Assembly (NCBI GenBank): GCA_000711775.1 | Contig: ARYC01017016.1 | Location: 1-64,000, forward strand | Length of the DNA stretch: 64,000 nucleotides | From: Oxytricha trifallax | Lineage: Eukaryota > Ciliophora > Spirotrichea > Sporadotrichida > Oxytrichidae | Reading direction: 5' to 3' | Shown: positions 1 through 10,985 of the stretch, one piece after another | How the letters are laid out: every line of letters starts with the position of its first letter | Numbering within the stretch: position 1 is the stretch's first letter | Position numbers and translations under genes: made by a program | The notes under the pieces: generated by a model | Told to the model about the DNA's origin: nothing | Databases searched by the model: none | The model's input: only the letters and a program-made list of their open reading frames with translations

Positions 1-111
1 TGCATTCTCGAGATCGGCTCCCTCAAATTAAGTTAAATTCTGTCCTTTTTAATTTCCTTATTTATCGATATACTTAAAACTTTTTATCAACTTACAAATT
101 CTATGAGTACA
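1..111. repeat. Partial terminal inverted repeat of a second E1-type element
   Basis: These bases match the right-hand inverted repeat at 10412-10538 in the same orientation, from the TGCATTCTCGAG inner edge to about GAGTACATA. The expected outer tip (CGTATTGGGG) is missing, because the sequence runs directly into the left inverted repeat of E1. The two repeats form a ~240-bp hairpin. This is either another copy ending to the left of the window or an E1 insertion into the end of a relative. Confidence 0.75.
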
Positions 112-239
112 TAAACCCCAATACGTATGGTACACATAGAATTTGTAAGTTGATAAAAAGTTTTAAGTATATCGATAAATAAGGAAATTTAAAAGGACAG
201 AATTTAACTTAATTTGAGGAAGCCGATCTCGAGAATGCA
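112..239 (+). repeat. E1 left terminal inverted repeat
   Basis: It is the reverse complement of 10412-10538 with a few differences. One is an extra G in GTATGGTACACA compared with GTACATAC on the other side. The outer tip contains a CCCCAA unit, which resembles the C4A4 telomere repeat of spirotrichs. Confidence 0.85.
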
Positions 240-3200
240 AGTACGGTGAAAATGGGAAAAATTTCATGATTTTATTTTGAGGCCATACTTACCAGTCTTA
301 TAGAGTTTGACATGCTGATCAAGAATATATGGGGTTTGTACCCTGTTGACCGACTAGGTGCAAAGTTTTACGTTCACACTATTTGTGAGGGGATGCGCTT
401 TTACCTCCACATTTGAATTAAGTTTGGTTTTTATTAATTAATAATTACTACTTTAATAATTAAACTAATAATGGAAATCAAAAACTGATAAATCTCAAAT
501 GCCTATCGCACTTTCTTTGTTAGCAACGCAACTCACACACACTCCACTAACTTCACTGCGCTTTGTGTGCACTTTGAAGAGCACTCGAGATCTATCGATC
601 CATGTTCTCTACTTTTTGTAAATGCACTTTTTTCATATTTTTCGCACTTATTAAAGCGCTATTTATATACACTGATGTTTGTTACACTCAAAATTAAATG
701 CACTTGCACTAAATGCGCAATATTAATTTACCTACACTTTATTTAATGCACGCTATTTTTATCTGATTTTAGTGTAAATCACTTATTTACACTCTTTATA
801 ATTCACGCAAGTGATTCAGGGGCCCTAACAAAATGATATTTATTTCTATTTTAGGACTAATCAAACTTTTCATTTTTAGAGATCTTTTTTCTCTATTTTT
901 ACAGACACATTTTATAAATTAAGCAATTTTATTAAACAAATTAATTTAATTAAATTAAAATTTAAATTATTTTATATTTTTCCCTAAGTCTGAGTTATTT
1001 TCAAAAATCAAGTTAATTATATAAGGTAATAAAGGAAAGATAAAATAAATAGAAGATATAGATTTAAAGAAATTAATTAAATTAATAATAATAATAATAG
1101 TAATAGTAATAGCAGTAGCAGTAATAATAGCAACAGTAGTAATAATAGTAGTAAAATAATAATAATAATTTTTAACAATTCATAATAACTATTCCTTTTG
1201 ATTAAAAAACTGGGTTTTTTTTTTGATTTTCGATAAAAAAATCATTTAATTTCTAATTTCTAGATCATGACGGAGATAAGTTTCTAAAAGTTGAAAAAGA
1301 TCTCAGTCAATCTCCGAGATTAAAAAACGGTTTGGGGTTTGGGGGCACTATTTTTCCCATTGTAAGTATCACAAAAAAAAACTTTTTAGTTTAAAACATT
1401 TATTCTCTCTTTATCATATTTTTGCTGAATTTATTTAGTCCTTCTGACAATTATTAGTCAGGTATTTAATCATAGTAGTTTATTTTTTGACTTCAAGTCA
1501 ATCAAGTTTGTAATCATTTTTAGGAGAATTTATTATTCTCAGTCACTCCTATTTATTTTGCATATTTAGTTTCTCTCATTTTCTATTATCATTTATTTTT
1601 AATATTATAATTTATTTATTTTTGCCCTCAATTTATCTTGTTTTTAAAAAACCAACCATTTTAAATATTGGATTTGTTTAACCATTAAAATTTAGATTAA
1701 ATTAAACATGAATTTAAAGATTATAATAATAAATTAAAAATAAATCAATTCATTAGAATTTTAATGAATATAAATATAGTTTTTTTAGTTTTATATTTTT
1801 AACATAACTTGGCTTTAACTTTTATATTTTCTTAAACTTATTTTATAAAAACTAAACCTTAGTAATTTATTTTTCTCATCTTATTTAAATTTAAATTCAA
1901 ATTTATTTATAATTAAACTGTTCTACTTTGGGAGATTATTTAATCAATAATTTATTTTATAAATAGGCTTTCGCATTTTTATATATTTTTAATACAATTA
2001 TGGAATTATATAAAGAATAAATTTAATTTAATTTAATTATTTCTTAAGATTTGAAATTGAAGTTTCCTTGTTTTTACTGTTATCTTAATTTTAATTCTTT
2101 ATTTCTTATTTAAATTTAAATTAGTTAGGGTGTTTAGGGGTTAAAATAAGATATATTTGGAAGACTTATATATCATAAAATAGTAAAAATCGCATTAAAT
2201 ATTATTAAATTAAGAAATACTAAGACTCAAAATATATTTGTAGACTATAGGAAAATTAACTTATAGATTTTTATAGGAAGATGAAAATGAAGACTATATT
2301 TTTATATAGAGACAATTATATATTATATATCAATTAATTTAATAGTTTAATTTATTTTAAGTGTACTACGCCAGTCCTCTAACTGAATTACTAAGTATAC
2401 ATATAGTTAATCCTTTATTTATATAGTAAAATCGGCCGAAAATTACTAGGATTATTTAACTTATGAATTACCCAGCAAATTGCAGCCATCACGACAAGGC
2501 GTAGTACTAAGGATTTATGCAGGAACCCTTGAAGCCTATGTATATTAAATAAATATAAATTAATTAAAATTAATCGATTTCAAATCGATGGAGCAAAGGA
2601 AGTCATTATCTAAGTTTATAAATAAAATTTAAGGATAAAATCCTTTATTTTCTTTGAAGTTTTAATTTTCCCCATAATAATTAAATTTAATTTATTTTTC
2701 AATTAAATTTTGCTCTAACATAAGTAGAGCTTCTCCATAAGTATCATTTTAATACTTTTCCAATTTTGATTTTTTTAGTTTAAAATTAGTTCTGAAAAAA
2801 GACTTTAAGCGACACAATTGAGAAGTTTAAAGAGTCTCTCCAGTACTAACAAGTTTAAAGTTGTAATTTTTCATTTTTGAAATTTTATAATATTTCATAT
2901 CTTGATTTTTCATTTTTGATTTTAATTTATTATTATAATTTTATAATTTTTAATTCTTGATATAGAATCAAAGAAATTGTTGAATATTTAAATTATTGAA
3001 AGTTTAGGATTTTAGAAATTACAATAAGTTTGAGTAGAAAATAATAAATTTATAGTAATAAAAATAAAATGAAATGAAAATGTTTTCTTAAGTTAGTTTA
3101 TAAACTAAATTTATGTTAGTTTTTATTATTTTTAGTAATTTGGTTTTTCTTGATATTTTATTTATAAATACTTAGCATTTTTATTTTATTTATTCTTAAT

Positions 3201-3767
3201 TTAATCTTTGTCTTAGTCTAATTTATTAATTAAATACTTTAATTTACTTTGTAATTTCTATTTGATTTAAAGTATTTCTAAATTTAGCTTCAGTTTATTT
3301 TTTTACCTATATAACTTTTCTATTTTAATTTTAGATTAAATAAATAGCTAATTTGATTATAATATGTCTATATTTATAAAAGAAATGAAAAGAACTGTGA
3401 ATCTATATAATTTAGTCTTATAAACTGCCAATAACATATTTTGATTAAGTTAATTAATCAATTTGATATTTGAAATAAATTTTAAGTAAATTAAATGGTT
3501 AGGTATAATTTTATTTTTGAACTATAACTTTTCATTTTACCCCATTTAAAAATAGTAATATAGGCAGTAAATTTAGCTGAATTTTCTCTCAACCTTATCT
3601 GTAGTCTTATATATCTTATTTAAATTCATAAGTCTTTAAGGGATATAGAATCCAAAGCTGCTGTAAGAACATGATAAAAGCAGCGTCTAACTAAGTTTTA
3701 ATTTATTCTGCTTATATTCATTCCTAATTCTTTCATAAAAGCTGCCCAATAACCTCTATAATAAATG
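240..3767. other. AT-rich non-coding left part of E1
   Basis: I see no gene here with TAA/TAG read as Gln. Visible structure includes dispersed short repeats with CACTT/TTACACT words at about 530-810 and a trinucleotide repeat (AAT/AGT/AGC) at about 1084-1170. There is a G-rich telomere-like stretch (GGTTTGGGGTTTGGGGG) near 1330. A 10-bp inverted pair, GTACTACGCC and GGCGTAGTAC, brackets about 2364-2511 and may mark a small insertion. Confidence 0.5.
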
Positions 3768-5265
3768 TCAATTTTACAATAAATTTTACTTTGATTAAGC
3801 CCTAGTATTGAGGGGATTAAGATCTCTATTTTTAATCCACAAATACATTAATTCAACTGGTGCAATTCTATAGTGATAAGGCCCTAAAAACATTATTGGC
3901 AAAGCCAAATCAAGGTACTTATTCATAATACTTTGTGATCTGTGGTAAGGTGCATTATCAAGTAAAATTAAAGTATTTTCTCTTCAACTAGTATCAACTG
4001 AATCCAATACATTAACTAGTTTACATAAAAAGTACATAAATGAGTGCTAGTTAGTTCTTCCATGATTTACTGTATAGTACAGCTCTCCTGTACTTGCAAC
4101 TCCAATAATTAAATTCATTTATTTTAGTCTTTGTGAATTTGTAACTCTATTTTTTACATAAGGGGCAGTCCAACCTCTGTGTCTTTAATCAGTTTAGTTA
4201 AGAGTTGATTCATCAATATTGATTATTCTTCTACCCTTACTTAAGTGTTCCACGAATTACTGGGCTGCATACTATCTTTATAACTTACTACTGTTGCTAT
4301 TATGCAAAGTTGAAATCTACTTTATTTATTTATAAGTCATCATTAATTCATTTTTCAAAAATCTTCTAATCATTTACTTGCTACACCTTAACTATATATT
4401 CTTATGTAAACTTTGCTGTATATCAGAAAGCTGCACTGGTTAAGTGTTATACATTAACATATTAACGATTATGAGTGCGTGCTCTGCTATGCAACTTCTT
4501 ATACTTGCCTCTATTGATTTATTTTAGATTCCAGAATTAAGCTTTCTTTACTGGGCTTCTTAAGTACCTTCTTAATTTATAGTATGAAATGCCAAGTCTA
4601 TCCATTATTTAGAAATAAGTTAACTTTTCTGAAACTCTTAATCTAAGTGATTCCTCTGCAAGTTTAAGTTCTTTCTCTTACAATTATTTCTCTTTCCTTA
4701 ATTACTTTTGTAGTCTACGAGGAACTATTGCATCCAATTGTGTGTGCTAACCAAAAATTGGAATTTAATCTTTGACTTTATGATTTTCAATAACTTTAGC
4801 TTCAAGAGCTTTAAAATCAAAATCTTAAGCACTATCCATCATACTCTAGGGTTCTAAATCCGATTACTTATACTCAGTGTAAAGCTTTAGCACTAGCTAT
4901 CCAAGCGTCTAAATTTAACTATCATTAAGTAATGATTCTTTAGCTCCTTTTTTACTACTTTCTCTATACTTTTCTTTTGGATCTATGATAAATCCATCGA
5001 TTTCAAACTCTGAAATTTCATCACGAATTTCATTGAATAATTAAATCATATCCTTTTCACTCACTTCCTCTATACTCACATCTGCAAGAGTTATGTTCCT
5101 CTAGTAAAGCATATTAGTTGTTAAGTATTCTGCATAATCTTTAGAATCTTCAGAACCACTAGAAGAGCTCTGCTCTTCACTTGAACTATTGCCATCATAA
5201 TCTTTATCTTCTAACCTAAAGAATTCTGACAGTCTAGACTGTCGTTTTTTAGAATATTATTCCAT
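3768..5265 (-). pseudogene. E1 transposase, DD34E (Tc1/mariner-IS630 type), two lesions
   Basis: This gene would cut and paste E1. Read with TAA/TAG as Gln it gives about 498 residues. Order: an acidic, Ser-rich N-terminus beginning MEQYSKKRQSR, a charged helical middle, then the DDE core. Core motifs are RRIINIDEST (first Asp), LILLDNAPYHRS (second Asp) and LGPYHYRIAPVE (Glu). The second Asp and the Glu are separated by 34 residues, the classic D34E spacing. Two lesions are visible: a frameshift near 4425, where one frame stops at TGA (4423-4425) and the next continues in register, and an in-frame TGA at 3984-3986 at a place suited to Trp. It is divergent from the 22k-like gene, with 191 bp between starts. 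The start is the first ATG after the intergenic gap and matches the start of the E2 homologue. Confidence 0.85.
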
Positions 5266-5456
5266 CAATGGATTCTTAAATTTAATTATAATGAATTGTG
5301 TTGGTGCTGGTAGGAATTCCGCTAGCGGAAATTGGATCGTGCTGGTACGATTTCATTATTATGAAAAGCCCTCTCTGATTTTAGTAACGGTAGTGTCTTC
5401 CTGAATCGAAATTGGACTATATAAAATGGTTTAAGGCACCTTAATTTTAAAGTTTA
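5266..5456. promoter_or_regulatory. E1 bidirectional promoter gap
   Basis: This 191-bp gap separates the divergent starts of the transposase (minus strand) and the 22k-like gene (plus strand). It contains the 14-bp palindrome TTCCGCTAGCGGAA at about 5317-5330. The equivalent gap in E2 (19448-19650) is 203 bp, so the layout is conserved. A shared promoter is inferred from the arrangement only. Confidence 0.5.
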
Positions 5457-6262
5457 ATGAACCAATAGTAACTTACTGGTATCAATGTTTCAGAACTCGC
5501 CCAGAAATGCAAAAGTAAGAAAGAGCTATAAAACTTTCTTGCCCAAGACTGCCACGCTTTCTTACCCAAAGCAGAATCCACCAACATTTATTTCCTTAAG
5601 TAAATCATAAGAGCAGAGAAAGAAGTAACGATTAACTTATCCCTGTAACTGTTATTATAGTATGTAAGAAGAGACGCAGTAAAAGTGTCAGCAGTGCCTC
5701 AAATAGATGGACTTACAGTTTAAGACTTTCTCGATTATGCAAGAGGGTCTTCAAGACTGCTGTAATACTTGCCTGATGAACGAGATTGGGTCCACCTAGA
5801 CAGATAATGGATCTGTGACTTGCTCTTCACTCTAGACACCGACGGTGTCTCCCAGATGATTCATGATGAAATGCTCTAACGAAGAGAAAAGCTAGAGTAA
5901 AATAGAGATCTCGTTATAGAAATGAGACCCGAGTTCGTGGACGCTCTCAGCAGATGCCTTAACTTTAGCAGTAAGTTTACTCTCTCTTAATTCCTTGTGT
6001 AGCTGAGCGAGGTAAGGCTGTGAATCTCGTTAAGGATTCATCTAAAAGAAAGAGAACCCGTGAATAGTTAGAGGAGGTAAAGGACTATGAAATGGCTTTG
6101 AATTAAGATAAGCAAGAATTCTTGCAGTAAACTAAAAAGTTGAAGCAATAACATGACGATATGGAAAGTGAGTTGCTTGACTTACGCAAGATAAAAGAGC
6201 AGTTTATGCAAGATGGTAACCTTTAGAACATGCAAAATCAATCTCCAAACATGAGACAGTGA
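5457..6262 (+). CDS. TBE-22kDa-like protein of E1, intact with one 32-nt intron
   Basis: Exon 1 is 5457-5970 and exon 2 is 6003-6262, ending in TGA; the spliced product is 257 residues. Its function is unknown. It aligns without gaps to the TBE 22-kDa protein over a central stretch: VPQIDGLTVQDFLDYA against IPNYPEISVTNLYEDA, then YLP and a conserved L-T-x(2)-D region. The N-terminal part (KSKKELQNFLAQ, then YFLKQII) matches the E2 copy (GNKKELYYFLTQ, VYFFKAI). The C-terminus is basic (SSKRKRTRE) and coiled-coil-like, Gln/Lys rich. The ATG at 5457 is chosen because MNQQQL matches MQQRLQ of E2. No in-frame TGA is present. It is convergent with the helicase gene and divergent from the transposase, and it is the best preserved gene of E1. 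Confidence 0.85.
5971..6002 (+). other. 32-nt spliceosomal intron in the E1 22k-like gene
   Basis: It starts GTAAGTTT and ends TTGTGTAG. Removing it joins two coding frames that both match homologues. It lies in phase 1 just after the residues NFSS, the same place as the 26-nt intron of TBE 22k genes and the 30-nt intron of E2. Confidence 0.8.
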
Positions 6263-6532
6263 GTGCTGCTGCTTCTATTCCTCCACGATTCTCTATATGC
6301 TATTAATAGCAAAAACTTGAATATGGTGAATTGCTTTAAAAAATTAACATAAATCTCATATTCTTAATCTTGGTTTTCTCTCTGAATTTCTATGGTTTAT
6401 GTCGCTTTTAAAGTGCCTTCTCTCACTCGAGGCTGCCTTCAACCATCTTTTCATTGTCTCTTCACTCTCTGGCAGCTCTGTATAAGTGCAAGTGAATGTT
6501 TTATCTCTAGCACTGCGACGAGTAACCAACTC

Positions 6533-9500
6533 TCAAGTCTTATTTTATTCTTTGATTAAGTCAAGCTTCTGTTAACCTTTCAATAATCTTCTCTTTGAAC
6601 TTGCAGAACTGCTTTTACTTTTGGATCTCTCTCTGCTTTGAGCCTTAGTAATTTCATGGTGCTACCGCTATAAACTTCTGCGCACCAATTGCTATACCTG
6701 CTCGAATGGTTTATCTTGAAGCACAGGGTTTTAACTCATCTTCTATTCAATAAGCTCTATGAGAGAAGGTTAATAAAAACCCAACTTACTTTATTCACCT
6801 TATTCTTCAATTTATTAAGGCTCCTTTTCTTCTTCAAGATTATTTTGCTTCACTACTGCTGCTGGGTTGCTTGCTTCGCTGTAAGCTTTCTCAGTGAGAG
6901 ATACAATATGTTGAACGATTTCTCTTACAATATTATCTTGCTCCTATTCGTTTGAAAGCTCTGCAGAAATTTATTCTTAAGGCACCTGGTTTTATTCAAG
7001 AAAATTTTCCAATGCTTCTAATCGATTTTATAAAATTGATTATACTTAATTGTGCTTGCGAGCAAGTATAAGCTCTATCTCTTTCTTTTCAACTATAAGC
7101 AGCTGCTCTGCACTATCTTTAGAAGCTTGCTTATATAATACTCGCTGCCACCTGCCTTTAGTGTTAAGTCTCCCAATTCTACCAATGATTTATTCTTCAG
7201 ATCTTTGTGAGAAAACATCAGCAATGATTAAATATGAACCACCATTTTAATCGATTTCATCATTAGTTTGGATATCTGTTCCTCTCCCCTGTGGCTCGTT
7301 GAGCAAGTAAACCCCGTAGTTTTTGCTTGCATTTCTCATTAAATACCTGCCTTCAAGCACAGATTCAATTGCAGTCGCCTAGGAGTGGCTGAAACTAATG
7401 AAATCAAAATCGGATTTCTTTAAACCTATTTCAATAGCACTGTAATTTGTTGAAGCCACTATTAAAACTGGTGAAACAGCTACTTAATCCTTTATGATTT
7501 CCTTGATTCTCTGTAAGTAATCTCCTTGATTTGAACTTATGAGCAAGTCTGATAACTAAGTTTTCTTATCTCCTTACAGTTTATCAAGGGTAGGGAATAC
7601 TACAGGTGTGCTATGCAAAGCTAAACTAAGACAATTTTCTTCACCTTGAGAAAGATGGCTTCCTGAAAATCCAATAATACTTCTTGATTGCTTGTAAAAA
7701 TTTAGCTGGTTTATAATGTTATCAGCGGAGCCATCGAAGAGAATCCAGTCGTATTCATCAATAAGCACGATGCTATCGTGCCACACACTCATGAATTTAG
7801 CAGCCTTCATTTGTTTCTTGAGTTGAGGTTGAGTGAAAAAATAAATGCCTGTACTTTTTGCAAAGAAATTATGGTTTGAATCAAGTTTCATTGCACTAAT
7901 AACTTTTTGAAATTGTTGATAATCTCTCTGCACTAAGTGCTCATTCTTGCCAACTATGATTACGGATAGCTTCGTTTTAAGAGCTATAAGAATGGCTAAC
8001 GCAACGCAGATCAAGGTCTTGCCATTACCAATACCAAAATGTATTAAATGGTTTGCGTGCAAGTTTTCGCAAATATAGTTAATGCACAAAATTTGAGAAC
8101 TATATAACTTAAAGCCAAAGATTTTGCTGCAGCTTTTCTAAGTCATTACTCACACTTAACCTTTCATTCTGTGGCTTTGAATTGAAAGCACGAGCTAACA
8201 TGTGCGAGTTATTAGCGTTCTCAAAGAGTTGAAGTAAGTCTACAATAGTTTTATCAGAGAAAGCTTCCATATTTTTGGGTAAGTGTAAAATTCTTTAAAT
8301 TTCAGAGCAGTCGCCTTTAAGGCAATTTTCAATAATGCTGTTGCTCACACTCACATTCTTTTCAATTTAAGCTTCTATGATTTGCTGCTGAAGCTTCTTG
8401 AACTGCTCTACTTTTCCTACCCACTACTCGTCTCTGCTCTGCAGCCTTTATGCAAGGCCTTTCATAAAGTAAACCATAGTTTTTGAATCAATAACCTCTT
8501 ACTTTTGTAAGAAAGTAGCCCTAGTAATTGATATATAATCTTTGAGTGCTTCAACTGTAGGAGAGCAAGAGAGAGCACAAATTCTTACGAAGTACTCTGT
8601 GTATTCTACAGGTATGTCTCTTATTAAGTGCAAGCCACAGTCTTGCTTGAGTAGAGTCATGAAAGGCACATTCAAGATAAAGAATGAAGTAGGTATTAGC
8701 TTTTAAACTTGAGAGTCGACTGCGAATAATTACCAAGTTTAACCCATTAATTGTATAATATAGGGGAGAGTAGAATCCAATTTCTGCACTGGTGCAAGCT
8801 GTTTAGTGAATGCTGCAACTGAATTAAAGAATACAAAGTTCGCTAAACCTAGAGCTTGTCTCGTATTAGGTGAGCGAATTAATAATAAGATTGATTCTTG
8901 AATTAATTCATCTTCGATTTATACTCTTTCTCCCATATAATAACCAAGAGCAGCTAAAAAGATACGTGGCTTTGAGTCTTCATCTAAATTATTATTGCTC
9001 TAAATTAAATCCACGAGCAATGAGAACAAGTTCTCGCTTAGTTTCTGGTCACTAACGTTCTCAAAATTGCTTAGGAAGGAGAAAAGTGACTGGGTGTTTC
9101 GAGTAACTATTTCTTGCAAAATGCAAGATCTTTAATAATATTAAGAATTCTTGAAACTTTCGAAGTGCTTTATGAGAATCTCATGGCCAATGATCGAGCC
9201 ATAGTTAATAAAGAGTTGAGGTAAGGGTTCTTTATTTTGATTTTAATCACTTGCAAAGCTGAGATTCGTAGCTTATTCACTCTCCTTAAGCTCTTCGATA
9301 GCAGCAGTAACATCTAGAGTCTATGATACCACGGATTTACTCTTATGGCTGTGCTTGATCTTCTTTGGCTTTTTGTTATTTATATACTTTCTCACATACT
9401 ACTTAAAATCAAAAGTTTTATTATAAGCTGCAAAATCCGCCTGCTACAGCAGCATTTTCAAGTTATAGTTATTTTATTGCAGAAATTCTTTAGCGCGGTT

Positions 9501-9763
9501 GATTTTAGCGCTGTCTTGCGCATTTTAATACTCACACTTAATGCCCTTGGCTTTAAAATTTTCTTCAAAATTTCCATTGGCTTGATGATTTTCAAAAATC
9601 CAATCTGAGTTTGACTAATCGGGTGCCTCCTGCGGCACTTGCAAATCGTTTATACCTTTTAAATAGAAGATAATATCCAAGATTTAAGCTTACCAGCACT
9701 CGCATTCAAAAGTTATTGAAGGCTGATTTCAGAGGTTTTCTAAAATCCAGTGGCTGGATTCAT
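6533..9763 (-). CDS. SecA-like DEAD helicase of E1 (~1063 aa, one frameshift)
   Basis: This is a large protein read with TAA/TAG as Gln. A start at 9763 (MNPATGF) plus a 38-nt intron at 9656-9693 gives one frame down to TGA 6533-6535. The first ~550 residues are helical with no motif I recognise. The helicase core follows: Walker A GIGNGKT near residue 565, Walker B IDEYDWILFDG near 657, SGS as motif III, then GRGTDI near 813 and IIGRIGR near 848. DExDxIL(x)D and GRGTDI are typical of the SecA ATPase rather than of common DEAD-box proteins. No signal or membrane segment is evident. The tail is Gln/Glu rich and then Ser/Arg rich (RERSKSKSSS). One 1-nt frameshift lies near 8120, between two otherwise clean frames, so this copy may be dead. 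A role in E1 replication or transposition is inferred from its location inside the inverted repeats. Confidence 0.8.
9656..9693 (-). other. Predicted 38-nt intron in the helicase gene
   Basis: It reads GTAAGC to AAAAG on the minus strand. Splicing joins the MNPATGF start to the long downstream frame and restores a glycine codon at the junction (phase 1). Without it that frame meets a TGA and has no nearby ATG. No homologue is available to confirm it. Confidence 0.5.
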
Positions 9764-10411
9764 CTGATTTATGCTTAATTTTAATGATTAATTCGACTGT
9801 ATTTTACTATTAAACCACTGGATTATTAAAATTTCGACTGGATTATTGATCCTTAACTATATGAAAAAACACTCTTTTGCTTATATCCTCCGGATTTATG
9901 GCTGGCTCACTGCCAAACCAAGACAAATAATGATTATTCACTATAACTCATTAAACGAGTAGCTTAGAGTTGCCTGGAGGTGGGTGGTTGAAGAGCTGTG
10001 ATAAATTTTAGGAATTTTCAAGATGGGCAAAACCCAAAATTGGCTTTTTGAAAAATGTCGAAATCCGCGGCAACTTTCGAAATTCAAACCTTTCCCCGTC
10101 CATAACTGAATAATGGCCAGTAGAAATGTGAAGACGAGAATATCTAGAAGTTAATGGCACCCGAAATCGAAAATTTGGGTCTTCAGTTTTGACCCTCAAA
10201 AATGCTTTTTGGCTTAAGCCAAAGCACTGGATTATAGAGGTCAGACCGGTATAATACTATACCAATGTTGAAAAATCTCGAGAACGGCCCCGACAACCTA
10301 CTGGATTTCAAACTGCTCTGAACTTAAAATTAAAAATCACACCAATCTAATCATATTAATCTAATCATATTCAAACTTTGTAAGAGCCGTGATAGTGCCA
10401 ACCCTTCTTTT
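9764..10411. other. E1 right-end non-coding region
   Basis: There is no coherent gene here. The word CTGGATT recurs several times (about 9743-9850 and 10220). A CTCGAGAACGGCCCC sequence near 10278 resembles the inner edge of the inverted repeat (CTCGAGATCGGCTCC) and may be a decayed repeat copy or a transposase-binding site. Confidence 0.4.
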
Positions 10412-10538
10412 TGCATTCTCGAGATCGGCTCCCTCAAATTAAGTTAAATTCTGTCCTTTTAAATTTCCTTATTTATCGATATACTTAAAACTTTTTATCA
10501 ACTTACAAATTCTATGTGTACATACGTATTGGGGTTTA
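10412..10538 (-). repeat. E1 right terminal inverted repeat
   Basis: It is the reverse complement of 112-239. The outer tip reads CGTATTGGGGTTTA and is followed by a TA-rich run (TATATATATATG), which obscures the target duplication. Confidence 0.85.
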
Positions 10539-10551
10539 TATATATATATGC

Positions 10552-10985
10552 TCAATTAATTGCTTTCCTATTACTTATATAAATTATCTGAATCGCTTAA
10601 TCTAAATAACTAATTAATAAAATCATAGCATAACAGTGTTTGCTTTGAATATCAAATTCATTGAAGACATCAAAATCCTTTAGTTTGACAGTGTTAAAGC
10701 ATTTAACAGCAATCCTATCTAAATTAAGCAGTAAATTAAAAGAATCTTCAGTTGCTGAAGAAGATTTCCTTTAAACATAACCACATAGCCATAATTGAAA
10801 TCATTGGAATGCTCAATTGTTTTTGTTATTGATTGTAGGTAAATGCATTAATCTCTACATTAAACATGGCTAATCCATTCGGTAATCAACTGTACTTCAT
10901 TGTTTTCTCTGAAACGGAGCTACACCTATCTCCCCGCATACTTCTCATGATTACCTTCTCTTGCTAAGTTTCTAAATATTTGATG
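10552..10985 (-). pseudogene. Coding island (possible MDS or gene fragment), unknown protein
   Basis: With TAA/TAG as Gln, the minus strand reads as protein-like sequence from about 10985 (HQIFRNLAREGNHEKYAG) to a TGA at 10552-10554. There is one change of frame near 10765, between NDFNYGYVVM and SSSATEDSFN. Motifs such as FRENNEVQLITEW and CFNTVKLKDFDVF look like ordinary folded protein, and the composition is less AT-rich than the flanks. I do not recognise the family. It ends 13 bp from the tip of E1. It could be a macronuclear-destined segment of a host gene, with an IES or intron at the frame change, or a dead gene. Confidence 0.5.

Larger units (their letters stand above)
112..10538. 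mobile_element. E1: 10.4-kb DD34E transposon with a SecA-like helicase gene
   Basis: The element is bounded by inverted repeats of about 127 bp (112-239 and 10412-10538) whose tips read TAAACCCCAATACG. A TA dinucleotide lies at each extreme edge, as expected for Tc1/mariner-type target duplication. Three genes lie inside: a transposase on the minus strand (3768-5265), a TBE-22kDa-like gene on the plus strand (5457-6262) and a SecA-like helicase on the minus strand (6533-9763). The first 3.5 kb holds no recognisable gene. The overall plan resembles TBE elements (transposase, small protein and a third gene), but the third gene differs and the element is 2.5 times longer. I do not recognise a named family with this gene set. 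Confidence 0.8.

Noticed and set aside
1084..1170. A poly-Asn/Ser coding gene in the AAT/AGT repeat
   Set aside because: There is no start, stop or flanking protein-like sequence; it is treated as a microsatellite.
6012..6034. A 23-nt GTAAGG to GTTAAG segment that also restores the frame in the E1 22k-like gene
   Set aside because: The 32-nt candidate at 5971-6002 restores the same frame, has a better acceptor, and sits exactly where the TBE and E2 introns lie; the residues after it then match the homologues.
8551..9608. Several ATG ORFs on both strands within the helicase gene
   Set aside because: With TAA/TAG as Gln, one continuous minus-strand frame covers the region and explains the composition.
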